From Flavobacteriaceae bacterium LSUCC0859 (GTDB lineage: Bacteria; Bacteroidota; Bacteroidia; Flavobacteriales; Flavobacteriaceae): a stretch of DNA of 64,000 nt. Positions within the stretch are counted from its first letter, which is position 1. Every line of letters begins with the position of its first letter. Made by a program: the position numbers and the translations under genes. Shown piece by piece: positions 1 through 9,078 of this stretch. The stretch covers positions 1 to 64,000 of the forward strand of contig JAKOGP010000004.1 of assembly GCA_022239325.1 (NCBI GenBank), in the 5' to 3' direction. Under the pieces are notes generated by a model. The model saw only the letters and a program-made list of their open reading frames with translations. It searched no databases and was not told the DNA's origin.

Positions 1-18
1 GGTCGTTGCCTTTTTTAG

Positions 19-54
19 AGTCCCGAACACAACTGTGTTCGGGACTTTTTTTTT
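19..54 (+). terminator. Rho-independent terminator of an upstream plus-strand gene
   Basis: A 12-bp perfect stem (AGTCCCGAACAC at 19-30 pairing with 35-46) with a 4-base loop is followed by nine T residues (46-54). The T run lies on the plus-strand side, so it ends a gene that lies left of the window. Confidence 0.85.
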
Positions 55-70
55 GCGCTCATACCAAAGC

Positions 71-98
71 AAAAAAAAGGGAACCCATGGGTTCCCTT
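71..98 (-). terminator. Terminator of the gltB-gltD operon
   Basis: A perfect palindrome centred on CCCATGGG (77-98) is followed on the minus strand by eight T residues (A71-A78 on plus). It sits about 25 bases after the gltD stop, so it should end gltB-gltD transcription. It converges with the plus-strand terminator at 19-54. Confidence 0.85.
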
Positions 99-122
99 AA
101 AAAGCAATTACAGATAGTCCAG

Positions 123-1589
123 TTAGATTCTCGGTAAATCGCCTTCTCCTTTTAAGGGAAGTTTGGAGCTTCCCATGAGGTATGTGTCTATATGGTGTGC
201 TGCTTCTCTACCTTCTGCAATGGCCCAAACAATTAAGGATTGTCCTCTGCGCTGGTCTCCTGCAGCAAAAACACCTTCCACATTGGTTTTGTAGTCTGTT
301 TCTGAGGCGGCTATATTGGTTCTTTGATCCATTTCTACACCCAGCTGTGTGGCTAGAGTATTTTCAGAGCCTGTAAAGCCCATAGCTAGAAGGACTAGAT
401 CTGCCTTCCATATTTTTTCTGTGCCAGGCATTTCTACTAATTTAGCTGGTTTTCCAGGGGCATGTTCCCAATGTACTTCTACTGTCTTTAGTCCTGTGAG
501 TTGCCCCTCTTTATTCCCAATAAATTCTTTAGTATTTATGCTAAAAAAGCGCGAAGCTCCTTCTTCATGGGAACTAGAGGTTTTAAGTCTCATGGGGTAA
601 AAAGGCCAGGGTTGGTTTTTAGGCCTTTCCGTGCTGCCCTTAGACATAATTTCAAAGTTGGAAACGCTTTTGGCGCCTTGTCTTATAGAAGTTCCAATAC
701 AATCAGAGCCGGTGTCTCCCCCGCCAATGACAATGACATCTTTCCCTTTGGCAAGTATGTCTTCATTGGTATATGTTTCTTTACTGACCCTTTTATTACT
801 CTGTTTTAAAAAATCCATGGCTTGTACGACGCCTTTTAAATCTGCGCCGGGTATGTCTAGCGATCTCCTCATGGTCGCGCCTCCACTTAGGAGTACCGCG
901 TCAAAATTTTCTTGGAGCTCAGAGACTGGAATGTCTTTTCCTACTTCTATGCCAAGTGTAAAGTGAATACCCTCTTCTTCTAAAATGGCTAATCTTCTAT
1001 CTATGATGTGTTTCTCTAGTTTAAAATCTGGAATACCAAATCTGAGAAGCCCTCCTGCTTTGCTGTCTCTTTCAAAAACAGTTACTTGGTGTCCGGCTCT
1101 ATTTAACTGCTGGGCAGCGGCCATTCCTGCGGGCCCTGAACCTATGACAGCAACGGTTTTGCCCGTTCTATGCTGCGGAGGCTGTGCCTTTATCCAGCCT
1201 TTGTCAAAGGCTGTTTCTGCTACGTTTTTTTCTATGTTTTCTATACTTACTGGGTCTTCATTTATTCCCAATACACAAGCCTCTTCACAGGGAGCAGGGC
1301 ATAGGCGTCCTGTAAATTCTGGAAAATTATTGGTGGTGTGCAATATACTAGCCGCCTTTTCCCATTTTCCTTTGTATACAGCGTCATTAAAATCTGGAAT
1401 GAGATTACCCAAGGGACAGCCAGAATGGCAAAATGGTATGCCGCAGTTCATACAACGGGCTCCCTGTTCTTTGAGATCTTTCTCTGCTAAGGGCTGGGTA
1501 AATTCCTTGTAGTTTTTAATACGTGCTTCTGGCTTCTCGTAGCCTTCTACTTTTCTGTCAAACTCTAAAAATCCTGTTATTTTTCCCAT
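123..1589 (-). CDS. gltD: Glutamate synthase (NADPH) small subunit
   Basis: This is the beta subunit of glutamate synthase. It takes electrons from NAD(P)H through FAD and passes them via Fe-S clusters to GltB, which makes glutamate from glutamine and 2-oxoglutarate. At 488 residues it is full length. An N-terminal Cys cluster (C46, C49, C54, C58 in CMNCGIPFCHSGC) binds iron-sulfur, and a second set lies in LCPAPCEEAC (about 97-105). Two dinucleotide folds follow: GSGPAG at 150-155 for FAD and GGGDTG at 289-294 for NADPH. The ATG lies one base after the gltB stop, so the two are surely co-transcribed and translationally coupled. A strong hairpin terminator follows. Confidence 0.96.
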   Translation of the reverse strand: MGKITGFLEFDRKVEGYEKPEARIKNYKEFTQPLAEKDLKEQGARCMNCGIPFCHSGCPLGNLIPDFNDAVYKGKWEKAASILHTTNNFPEFTGRLCPAPCEEACVLGINEDPVSIENIEKNVAETAFDKGWIKAQPPQHRTGKTVAVIGSGPAGMAAAQQLNRAGHQVTVFERDSKAGGLLRFGIPDFKLEKHIIDRRLAILEEEGIHFTLGIEVGKDIPVSELQENFDAVLLSGGATMRRSLDIPGADLKGVVQAMDFLKQSNKRVSKETYTNEDILAKGKDVIVIGGGDTGSDCIGTSIRQGAKSVSNFEIMSKGSTERPKNQPWPFYPMRLKTSSSHEEGASRFFSINTKEFIGNKEGQLTGLKTVEVHWEHAPGKPAKLVEMPGTEKIWKADLVLLAMGFTGSENTLATQLGVEMDQRTNIAASETDYKTNVEGVFAAGDQRRGQSLIVWAIAEGREAAHHIDTYLMGSSKLPLKGEGDLPRI

Positions 1590-1590
1590 A

Positions 1591-4500
1591 CTATAAAGTT
1601 TCTGCCGTTTCTTGTGCTATTCTCTCTAAGGCTTGTCTGTATTCTTCTGGGAATACTTTAATAAAGTCTCCTAGCTTTTGGTCCCACTGCTCCAGAATTT
1701 CCTGAGCTATGGGGCTTTGGGTTGCGTTGTAATGATTCTCTATTAATCCTTGTAATTCCTTAATGTCTGCTGCGTCATCTACCGCAAGTAAGTTTAAGCC
1801 CTCTTCTTTGCAGATGGCTCTAAAGGTGTTTTTTGGGTCGTATACAAATGCAATTCCACCACTCATTCCTGCTCCAAAATTTCTTCCTACAGATCCCAGA
1901 ATTACCGCAACCCCACCTGTCATATACTCACAACCATGGTCTCCTATGCCCTCTACTACAGCCTTGGCACCAGAATTTCTTACACAGAAACGTTCTCCTG
2001 CTTTTCCATTAATATAGGCCTCTCCTGCGGTGGCTCCATAAAGACATACATTTCCTGTAATCACATTTTCATGTGGCACTATGGTAGCCTCTACTGGTAC
2101 TTTAACTACAAGCTTGGCACCAGAAAGGCCTTTTCCAAGGTAGTCATTGGTGTTTCCATAGACGGTCATGGTGAGTCCTTTGGTGGCAAAAGCTCCAAAA
2201 CTCTGGCCTGCTGCCCCTGTAAAGTTTAACTTAAGGGTGTTGTCTGGCATACCTGCCGCTCCGTATTTTTTTGAAATTTCATTTGAAATAATGGCTCCCA
2301 CAGCTCTATCTGTATTTTTAATAGGGAAGTCTAGGCTCATTTTTTCTTTTCTATATAAAGCTGGATGTGCTTTTTCTATGATCTCAAACTCTATAGATTT
2401 TTCTATATGGTGTTCTTGTTGGGTGGTGTTGTAAAGCTTGGTTCCTGGTAGGGTTGCTACCTGGTGTAAAATAGGGCTTAAATCTATACCTGCAGATTTG
2501 TAGTGGTCTAGTACTTTTTTGCGATCTAACTTTTGAACCTGTCCCACCATTTCGTCTATGGTTTTGAAACCGAGCTGTGCCATGATTTCTCTGAGTTCTT
2601 GCGCAATAAAATACATAAAGTTAACTACATGCTCTGGTTGGCCTTTGAATTTTTTACGGAGTTCTGGATTTTGGGTAGCAATTCCTACAGGGCAAGTATT
2701 TAAGTGGCAGGCCCGCATCATCACGCAGCCCGAGGCTACGAGGGGTGCTGTGGCAAAACCAAATTCCTCTGCCCCTAAAAGACAGGCAATGGCTACGTCT
2801 CTTCCTGTTTTTAATTGGCCGTCGCATTCTAAACGCACTCTATTTCTTAGGTCGTTCATCACTAAGGTTTGTTGCGCTTCTGCTACTCCTAGCTCCCAAG
2901 GAAGCCCGGTATGTTTAAGTGAGGTAAGAGGAGAGGCTCCGGTACCTCCGTCAAAACCTGAAATGAGAATGACGTCTGCCTTGGCTTTAGAAACCCCAGC
3001 AGCTACTGTACCTACACCCACTTCAGAGACTAATTTTACATTTATTCTGGCCTCTCTGTTGGCAGATTTTAAATCAAAAATAAGCTGAGACAAATCTTCT
3101 ATAGAGTAAATGTCGTGATGTGGTGGTGGAGAAATAAGTCCTACATAAGGAGTAGAGTTTCTGGTTTTAGCTATGTCTGGGTTTACTTTGGGTCCTGGAA
3201 GCTGTCCGCCTTCTCCAGGCTTGGCCCCCTGAGCCATCTTAATTTGTATTTCTGCTGCATTGGTCAGGTAGTTGGAACTCACCCCAAAGCGTCCAGAGGC
3301 TACTTGTTTTATAGCAGAATTTTTCCAATCTCCGGTCTGGTTTTTATAGAATCGTTCTGCGTCTTCACCGCCTTCACCAGAGTTGCTTTTACCACCAATT
3401 CGGTTCATAGCAATGGCCAAGTTCTCATGGGCTTCTTTGCTTATAGACCCATAGGACATAGCACCAGTTTTAAATCTCTTTACAATTTCTGTCCAAGGCT
3501 CTACCTCTGTTATGGGAATGGGGTCATAATTGGAGAATTCTAAGAGTCCTCTGATGGTCATTAGGTCTTTAGACTGCTCGTTTACCATCTGGGCGTACTC
3601 TTTATAGGTCTCTGTCTCATTGTTTCTGACCGCCTTTTGAAGCTTGGCTACCGTAAGTGGGTTAAATAGGTGTTTTTCACCCGCCCTTCTCCAGCGATAG
3701 TCTCCTCCAATTTCTAAATCTAAATGGCCATTTGGCTTGTTTTGAGCAAAAGCCATTTCATGTCTCGCTCGGAGCTCTTTCTCTATCTCATAGAGGTCTA
3801 TCCCTTGTATTCTAGAAGTGGTTCTTGGAAAATATTTATCTATGACCTTGGTGTTTATTCCAATGCATTCTACCAACTGCGACCCTCTGTAAGAGTTAAG
3901 GGTAGAGACGCCCATCTTGTTCATCACCTTTAAAATTCCTTTACCTACTGCTTTATTGTAGTTTTGAATGGCCTCTTCAGTGGTGAAAGTTTGGATGTCG
4001 TTTTCCACCATTTGTTCGGCAATAATTTCGTTAACCAAGTAAGGGTTTATGGCACTCGCTCCATAGCCAAATAGCATACAGAAATGGTGTACCTCTCTGG
4101 GTTCTGCAGACTCAATTATAATACTGGCTTTGGATCTTTTTCCCAACTGCTGTAGGCCATTATTTACGTAAGAACAGGCTAAGAGAGCTGGTATGGCTGC
4201 TTTTTCTTTAGAGATATACCGGTCTGAAAGAATTAGTATGTTACTGCCCTGATCTACCGCTGCTGCAGCGTCTTTTAAAAGCTTGTCTAAGCCCTCCTCC
4301 AAGCCATTGTGCCCTTTAGCAACATCGTATAACATGGGCAAGGAGCTCACCTTATAATGGGGGTTGTTATCGTAATTTTTAATCTTGTCTAAGTCTTCCT
4401 TAGAGATTACCGGATTCTGAATTTTTAACTTTCTACAGTGTTTTTCACTGGTATCAAAAATATTGTGATCACTTCCAAGCGTAAGGCTTATGTCTGTAAT

Positions 4501-6099
4501 CATCTCTTCTCTAATACCGTCTAAAGGAGGGTTGGTTACCTGTGCGAAGAGTTGTTGGAAATAATTGTAGAGTAACTGTGGACGCTGCGATAAAACAGCA
4601 ATGGGGGTGTCTGTTCCCATGGAGCCAATGGGCTCCTTTGCAGTTTCTGCCATAGGCATAACAATGGTCTCAATGTCTTCCAATGTGTAGCCGTAGGCTG
4701 CTTTTCTTTGGTCAAGACCTGCTTCTCCAATAAAAAGCGGACAGTCATTATAAGGAATGTCTTTGAGGTGTACCAAATTATTTTGCACCCATTTTTTGTA
4801 AGGGTGTTTATTAGCGATTTCTAATTTTATTTCCTCGTCATTAATAATCCTACCTGCAGACATGTCTACCAAGAACATTTTTCCTGGCTCTAGCCTCCCG
4901 TGATGTGCTAAATTTTTAGGTGCAATGTCTACCACACCTGTCTCAGAAGACATAATAACATAGCCATCCTTGGTTACTGAGTATCTGGAAGGCCTTAGTC
5001 CGTTCCTGTCTAGAACCGCTCCAATATAATTTCCATCTGTAAAAGGAATAGAGGCGGGTCCGTCCCATGGTTCCATCATACAGGAGTAATACTCATAAAA
5101 TGCTCGTTTTTCTTCTGGCATTTGATCATTCTTTTCCCAGGCCTCTGGCACTAAAATCATCATAACCTCTGGTAAGGACCTGCCGGTCATAAGCAAGAGT
5201 TCTACTACCATATCTAGAGTAGCAGAATCTGATTTGTTGGGAAGAATAATAGGAAGTATTTCTTTAATGTCGTCTCCAAAAAGGTCACTCTTTAACAATT
5301 CCTCTCTAGACCTCATTCTGGCCACATTGCCTCTAAGGGTGTTAATCTCTCCATTGTGACACATATATCTAAAAGGCTGTGCCAAGTCCCAAGTTGGAAA
5401 GGTATTGGTGGAAAAACGTTGGTGTACCAAAGCCAATCTAGTCACTACCCTAGTGTCTTGTAAGTCTTTAAAATATAAGCTTATGTCTTCTGGCATGAGC
5501 AAGCCTTTAAAGATGATGATCTTAGTAGAAAGGCTGGGGAGGTAAAAGAATCCCTGCTGAGACAGTTTAGAGTTATAAATAGTATGCTCTGTTTTTTTAC
5601 GAGCGATGTAGAGTTTTCTATTAAAGGCAGCTTCCTCTAGATTCTCCGTCCCTTTACCAATAAAGATTTGAGTAATGAAAGGCACGGTTTCCATGGCAAT
5701 TCTTCCTGGAATAGCTTTGTTTACAGGAACCGTTCTCCATCCTAAGACATCAAGTCCTTGGCCTTTGATTTGCTTTTCAAATTCTCTGATGCAAAACTCG
5801 CGCTGGTTTTCTTTTTGTGGTAAAAAAACATTAGAAACTGCATATTCTCCAGCTTCTGGCAATTCAAAATCGCATTCGCTTTTAAAGAAATCGTGAGGAA
5901 TATCTATTAGAATTCCAGCACCGTCTCCAGTCTTGCCGTCTGAACTCACCGCTCCTCTATGCTCTAGTTTCTCTAGAATCTCTAAAGCTTTGTGTATAAT
6001 GTCGTTGGATTTTTTTCCTTCTAGACTACAAATAAAACCGGCGCCACAGTTGTCGTGCTCAAATTCTGGGGAATAAAGCCCTTGTTTTTTTAATCTCAT
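1591..6099 (-). CDS. gltB: Glutamate synthase large subunit
   Basis: This is the alpha subunit of bacterial GOGAT, 1502 residues and full length. The N-terminal glutamine amidotransferase (class II) domain would start at C18 in EHDNCGAGF; in this family a short propeptide is removed so that the Cys becomes the N-terminal nucleophile. The central domain and the FMN-binding synthase domain follow, with GEGGED and the Cys-rich CVMMRACHLNTCPVG segment that ligates the 3Fe-4S cluster. The C-terminal beta-helix is Gly-rich. Ammonia is channelled between the active sites. The gene leads the gltBD operon and has a TATTTTTG promoter element close upstream. Confidence 0.97.
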   Translation of the reverse strand: MRLKKQGLYSPEFEHDNCGAGFICSLEGKKSNDIIHKALEILEKLEHRGAVSSDGKTGDGAGILIDIPHDFFKSECDFELPEAGEYAVSNVFLPQKENQREFCIREFEKQIKGQGLDVLGWRTVPVNKAIPGRIAMETVPFITQIFIGKGTENLEEAAFNRKLYIARKKTEHTIYNSKLSQQGFFYLPSLSTKIIIFKGLLMPEDISLYFKDLQDTRVVTRLALVHQRFSTNTFPTWDLAQPFRYMCHNGEINTLRGNVARMRSREELLKSDLFGDDIKEILPIILPNKSDSATLDMVVELLLMTGRSLPEVMMILVPEAWEKNDQMPEEKRAFYEYYSCMMEPWDGPASIPFTDGNYIGAVLDRNGLRPSRYSVTKDGYVIMSSETGVVDIAPKNLAHHGRLEPGKMFLVDMSAGRIINDEEIKLEIANKHPYKKWVQNNLVHLKDIPYNDCPLFIGEAGLDQRKAAYGYTLEDIETIVMPMAETAKEPIGSMGTDTPIAVLSQRPQLLYNYFQQLFAQVTNPPLDGIREEMITDISLTLGSDHNIFDTSEKHCRKLKIQNPVISKEDLDKIKNYDNNPHYKVSSLPMLYDVAKGHNGLEEGLDKLLKDAAAAVDQGSNILILSDRYISKEKAAIPALLACSYVNNGLQQLGKRSKASIIIESAEPREVHHFCMLFGYGASAINPYLVNEIIAEQMVENDIQTFTTEEAIQNYNKAVGKGILKVMNKMGVSTLNSYRGSQLVECIGINTKVIDKYFPRTTSRIQGIDLYEIEKELRARHEMAFAQNKPNGHLDLEIGGDYRWRRAGEKHLFNPLTVAKLQKAVRNNETETYKEYAQMVNEQSKDLMTIRGLLEFSNYDPIPITEVEPWTEIVKRFKTGAMSYGSISKEAHENLAIAMNRIGGKSNSGEGGEDAERFYKNQTGDWKNSAIKQVASGRFGVSSNYLTNAAEIQIKMAQGAKPGEGGQLPGPKVNPDIAKTRNSTPYVGLISPPPHHDIYSIEDLSQLIFDLKSANREARINVKLVSEVGVGTVAAGVSKAKADVILISGFDGGTGASPLTSLKHTGLPWELGVAEAQQTLVMNDLRNRVRLECDGQLKTGRDVAIACLLGAEEFGFATAPLVASGCVMMRACHLNTCPVGIATQNPELRKKFKGQPEHVVNFMYFIAQELREIMAQLGFKTIDEMVGQVQKLDRKKVLDHYKSAGIDLSPILHQVATLPGTKLYNTTQQEHHIEKSIEFEIIEKAHPALYRKEKMSLDFPIKNTDRAVGAIISNEISKKYGAAGMPDNTLKLNFTGAAGQSFGAFATKGLTMTVYGNTNDYLGKGLSGAKLVVKVPVEATIVPHENVITGNVCLYGATAGEAYINGKAGERFCVRNSGAKAVVEGIGDHGCEYMTGGVAVILGSVGRNFGAGMSGGIAFVYDPKNTFRAICKEEGLNLLAVDDAADIKELQGLIENHYNATQSPIAQEILEQWDQKLGDFIKVFPEEYRQALERIAQETAETL

Positions 6100-6116
6100 G
6101 GTATTGGGTATTTATA

Positions 6117-6124
6117 CAAAAATA
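6117..6124 (-). promoter_or_regulatory. Likely -7 element of the gltB promoter
   Basis: TATTTTTG on the minus strand matches the Bacteroidota TAnnTTTG -7 consensus, 17 bases before the gltB ATG. I see no clear TTTG at the -33 position, so strength or activator dependence is uncertain. Confidence 0.45.
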
Positions 6125-6258
6125 TCCAATTTGTTGCATTTAATGTAAGGAATAGGTTATAAGCGTCTAAAAACTTCAGTGTTTACAAAAAATCATTAAA
6201 AAAAATGAAAACTTATAAGTCTAAGCCTTTTAATATGAGATTTTGATAATGCCCTTTT

Positions 6259-6290
6259 TTTCAAAAATAACAATCGCGTTATTTTTGAAA
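6259..6290. repeat. A/T-rich inverted repeat between acyl-CoA dehydrogenase and gltB
   Basis: Two perfect 13-base arms (TTTCAAAAATAAC and its complement) flank the 6-base loop AATCGC. It lies 24 bases past the acyl-CoA dehydrogenase stop and upstream of gltB on the same strand. It could end the dehydrogenase transcript, but no T run follows on the minus strand, so an operator or RNA-stability role is also possible. Confidence 0.55.
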
Positions 6291-6314
6291 CAAAAAGTGA
6301 TATAAATGTTTTTT

Positions 6315-7457
6315 TTATTCTTGTAATATAGCCCTTGAGATCACCAGTTGTTGGATTTCAGAAGTGCCCTCATAAATCTGGGTGATTTTTGCGTCCCGCA
6401 TGAGTCTTTCTACATGATATTCCTTAACAAAACCGTTGCCTCCAAAGATCTGAACAGCCTCTACACTGGCCCACATAGCCACTTCAGAAGCATTTAATTT
6501 GGCCATGGCAGAGGACAGGTCATAATTTAAGCCCTGATCTTTTTCCCAGGCAGCCTTGTACACCAGTTGTCTGGCAGCTTCAATTTTGGTGTGCATTTGT
6601 GCTAGTTTAAAGGCTACCGCCTGATGCCCTCCTATGGGTTTCCCAAAAGCCTCTCTTTGTTTGGCGTAATCCAAAGCCAATTCGTAGGCTCCTGCTGCGA
6701 TACCTAATGCTTGGGCAGCAATACCGATCCTACCACCAGAAAGGGTTTTCATGGCAAATGTGAAACCAAAACCGTCTGCTCCAATCCTATTTTCTTTGGG
6801 TACCTTTACTTGATCAAAAATAAGAGTATGGGTGTCACTGCTTCTAATACCCAGCTTGTTTTCTTTGGGACCAACGGTAAATCCTGGACTGTCTTTTTCC
6901 ACAATAAAGGTATTAATTCCTTTATGCCCTTTGGCAACATCTGTTTGTGCCATGACCAAATAAGTACTGGCAGAACTGCCGTTGGTAATCCAGTTCTTAG
7001 TGCCATTTAATAGGTAGTGATCTCCCTGGTCTATAGCAGTAGTTTTTTGAGAGGTGGCGTCTGAGCCAGCCTCCGGCTCGGATAGGCAAAAGGCTCCAAT
7101 TTTTTTACCAGAAGCTAGGGGTTTTAAGTATTTTTCTTTTTGATCTTGGTTTCCAAACTTTTCTAGCCCCCAACAAACCAGGGAGTTGTTTACAGACATG
7201 ATCACTGAAGTAGAGGCGTCTACTTTAGAAATTTCTTCCATGGCTAGTACATAAGATAGGGTGTCTAAGCCACTACCACCAAATTCAGGGGCTACCATCA
7301 TACCCATAAAACCCAATTCAGAAAGTTTTTCTATTTCTTCTTTTGGGAATTTTTGCAATTCATCACGTTCCAGAATAGTAGGTAGTAGTTGCTGCTTTGC
7401 AAAATCTTTTGCGGCTTGTTTTATGAGCTTTTGCTCTTCACTTAGAGAGAAATTCAT
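6315..7457 (-). CDS. Acyl-CoA dehydrogenase (short/medium-chain type)
   Basis: This FAD flavoprotein catalyses the first, alpha-beta dehydrogenation step of acyl-CoA oxidation. At 380 residues it has the usual length. The order is typical: N-terminal helical domain, a middle beta domain with the family signature GAFCLSEPEAGSDA near residue 120, and a C-terminal helical domain ending in QIYEGTSEIQ. The Glu of EGTSEIQ (E363) is the catalytic base position of the butyryl-CoA type. No electron-transfer flavoprotein or other beta-oxidation gene is adjacent, so the exact substrate is open (butyryl-CoA or a branched-chain acyl-CoA). A TATATTTG promoter element and a large palindrome lie just upstream. 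Confidence 0.92.
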   Translation of the reverse strand: MNFSLSEEQKLIKQAAKDFAKQQLLPTILERDELQKFPKEEIEKLSELGFMGMMVAPEFGGSGLDTLSYVLAMEEISKVDASTSVIMSVNNSLVCWGLEKFGNQDQKEKYLKPLASGKKIGAFCLSEPEAGSDATSQKTTAIDQGDHYLLNGTKNWITNGSSASTYLVMAQTDVAKGHKGINTFIVEKDSPGFTVGPKENKLGIRSSDTHTLIFDQVKVPKENRIGADGFGFTFAMKTLSGGRIGIAAQALGIAAGAYELALDYAKQREAFGKPIGGHQAVAFKLAQMHTKIEAARQLVYKAAWEKDQGLNYDLSSAMAKLNASEVAMWASVEAVQIFGGNGFVKEYHVERLMRDAKITQIYEGTSEIQQLVISRAILQE

Positions 7458-7473
7458 GGGTGTATATTTTACC

Positions 7474-7481
7474 CAAATATA
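7474..7481 (-). promoter_or_regulatory. -7 element of the acyl-CoA dehydrogenase promoter
   Basis: TATATTTG on the minus strand matches TAnnTTTG, 16 bases before the ATG. The position where a -33 TTTG should lie is occupied by a perfect 24-bp palindrome instead. Confidence 0.6.
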
Positions 7482-7485
7482 CTTA

Positions 7486-7509
7486 TTTTATTATGCATGC
7501 ATAATAAAA
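7486..7509. promoter_or_regulatory. 24-bp perfect palindrome, candidate operator
   Basis: The palindrome is centred on TGCATGCA and flanked by AATAA/TTATT arms. It begins 4 bases upstream of the dehydrogenase -7 element and covers its -33 zone, as expected for a dimeric regulator site. A transcript hairpin is less likely, because it lies upstream of both the dehydrogenase (minus) and nhaD (plus). Confidence 0.5.
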
Positions 7510-7681
7510 ATTAGAATTTAATTCTAAGTTGCGGCCCTTTAAATAGACTGAGATCTTTAAATGTTATTTATTTTTTATCCTTCTGAGTGAAATGTGATTT
7601 TTGCTTAGGCATTTTTTTATATTTGTTCGTGGGTATTATTTTTGATGTATCCAGTTTTTTATAACCCCTTAAACCCATTGT

Positions 7682-9019
7682 ATGGAAACTATTATTCTTA
7701 TTGTATTTGTGGTTGGCTATTTGGCCATAACCCTTGAACACAACCTAAAAATAGACAAACTCATACCCGCCTTGGCTATGATGGCTATTTTATGGGCTGT
7801 TATAGCCCTTACTCATATGGATGTTTTTGAAGTAGACACAGCTTTAAGAAAATTAGTCCCAACACATCTGGAAGAAATTTTGTTGCACCACCTTGGGAAG
7901 ACTGCAGAAATTTTGGTCTTCTTATTAGGAGCCATGACCATTGTAGAGATCATTGACTATTTTGACGGTTTTGCCACTATAAAAGGATTTATTAGGGTGA
8001 AGAAAAAGTCTAGCTTATTGTGGCTTTTCTCTGTACTTGCTTTTGTGCTTTCTGCCATTATTGATAACCTGACTGCTACGATTGTTTTGATCACCATCCT
8101 TCAAAAAGTAATTAGAGATAAAGAAACTAGAATGTGGTTTGCAGGTATGGTTATTATTGCTGCCAATGCAGGAGGTGCTTGGTCTCCAATTGGAGACGTT
8201 ACTACTACCATGTTATGGATTGCCAATAAGGTTTCTGCCCTTCAGCTGGTAGAGCATGTATTATTACCTTCTATAATTTGTATGGTAATCCCAACCCTTA
8301 TTGCCACCAGGTTCAAAGCCTTTCAAGGATTTCTAGAAGTAGACCCTTCAGAAGGAGAGGCTCCAAAATCTAAATATGGAGCTATCATGCTTTATTTAGG
8401 CTTGGGAGCGATTATTTTTGTACCCTTTTTCAAAACCATCACACACCTGCCTCCCTATGTGGGGATGATGCTTTCTTTGGCAGTAGTAGCAACCTTTGCA
8501 GAGATTTACTCTAACGCAAAATTTTCTTTGTCTGACGTTGACGGTGCTAGTAAAGCGGCCGGACACCACAGCCCAGTTCACCATTCCCTTTCTAAGATTG
8601 AGTTGCCAAGTATATTGTTCTTTTTAGGAATATTATTGGCAGTAGCCGCTTTGGAGTCTTTGGGAATGCTATTCCATTTTGCAGAAGGCCTAAATGGTGC
8701 TATTCCTAACTCAGATATTGTAGTTCTCTTGTTAGGAGCTGGCTCTGCAGTGATAGACAATGTGCCTTTGGTAGCTGCAAGTATAGGGATGTTCTCGGAA
8801 GGCATGGACCATCCGCTTTGGCACTTTATAGCTTACTCTGCTGGAACAGGAGGTAGTATGCTCATTATTGGTTCTGCTGCAGGAGTGGTAGCCATGGGGA
8901 TGGAGAAAATAGATTTTTTCTGGTATTTTAAGAATATCGCCTGGTTGGCCCTGATCGGTTTCCTGAGTGGGGGAATCACTTTTATACTTTTAAGAGATTT
9001 TGTGCTTAACGCTGCATAA
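7682..9019 (+). CDS. nhaD: Na+/H+ antiporter NhaD
   Basis: This is an inner-membrane sodium/proton antiporter of the NhaD branch of the ion-transporter superfamily. It expels Na+ in exchange for protons, helping salt and pH homeostasis. At 445 residues it has about 11-12 hydrophobic segments. The N-terminal region reads TLEHNLKIDKLIPALAM, and the IIDNLTATIVLI and VIDNVPLVAA segments are the two paired, inverted ion-binding loops typical of the family. GGAWSPIGDVTTTMLW is another conserved block. A His-rich cytosolic loop (HHSPVHH) lies near residue 295. The gene is followed by exbB-exbD-tonB, whose energy supply also depends on ion gradients. A marine or halotolerant lifestyle is an inference. 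Confidence 0.93.
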   Translation: METIILIVFVVGYLAITLEHNLKIDKLIPALAMMAILWAVIALTHMDVFEVDTALRKLVPTHLEEILLHHLGKTAEILVFLLGAMTIVEIIDYFDGFATIKGFIRVKKKSSLLWLFSVLAFVLSAIIDNLTATIVLITILQKVIRDKETRMWFAGMVIIAANAGGAWSPIGDVTTTMLWIANKVSALQLVEHVLLPSIICMVIPTLIATRFKAFQGFLEVDPSEGEAPKSKYGAIMLYLGLGAIIFVPFFKTITHLPPYVGMMLSLAVVATFAEIYSNAKFSLSDVDGASKAAGHHSPVHHSLSKIELPSILFFLGILLAVAALESLGMLFHFAEGLNGAIPNSDIVVLLLGAGSAVIDNVPLVAASIGMFSEGMDHPLWHFIAYSAGTGGSMLIIGSAAGVVAMGMEKIDFFWYFKNIAWLALIGFLSGGITFILLRDFVLNAA

Positions 9020-9078
9020 TTTTTCAAGGCTTTTTGCGTTAGCATTTGTAAACCGTCTCCAATCTTATAATTCATTAT

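Noticed and set aside
182-3933. Open frames on the plus strand antisense to gltB and gltD
   Set aside because: They lie wholly inside the well-supported glutamate synthase genes, have no signals of their own and no recognisable protein sequence.
7618-7625. TATATTTG as the nhaD promoter
   Set aside because: The nearest TTG is only 14 bases upstream, short of the usual 18-19, and other T-rich matches nearby are equally good, so no promoter was called.
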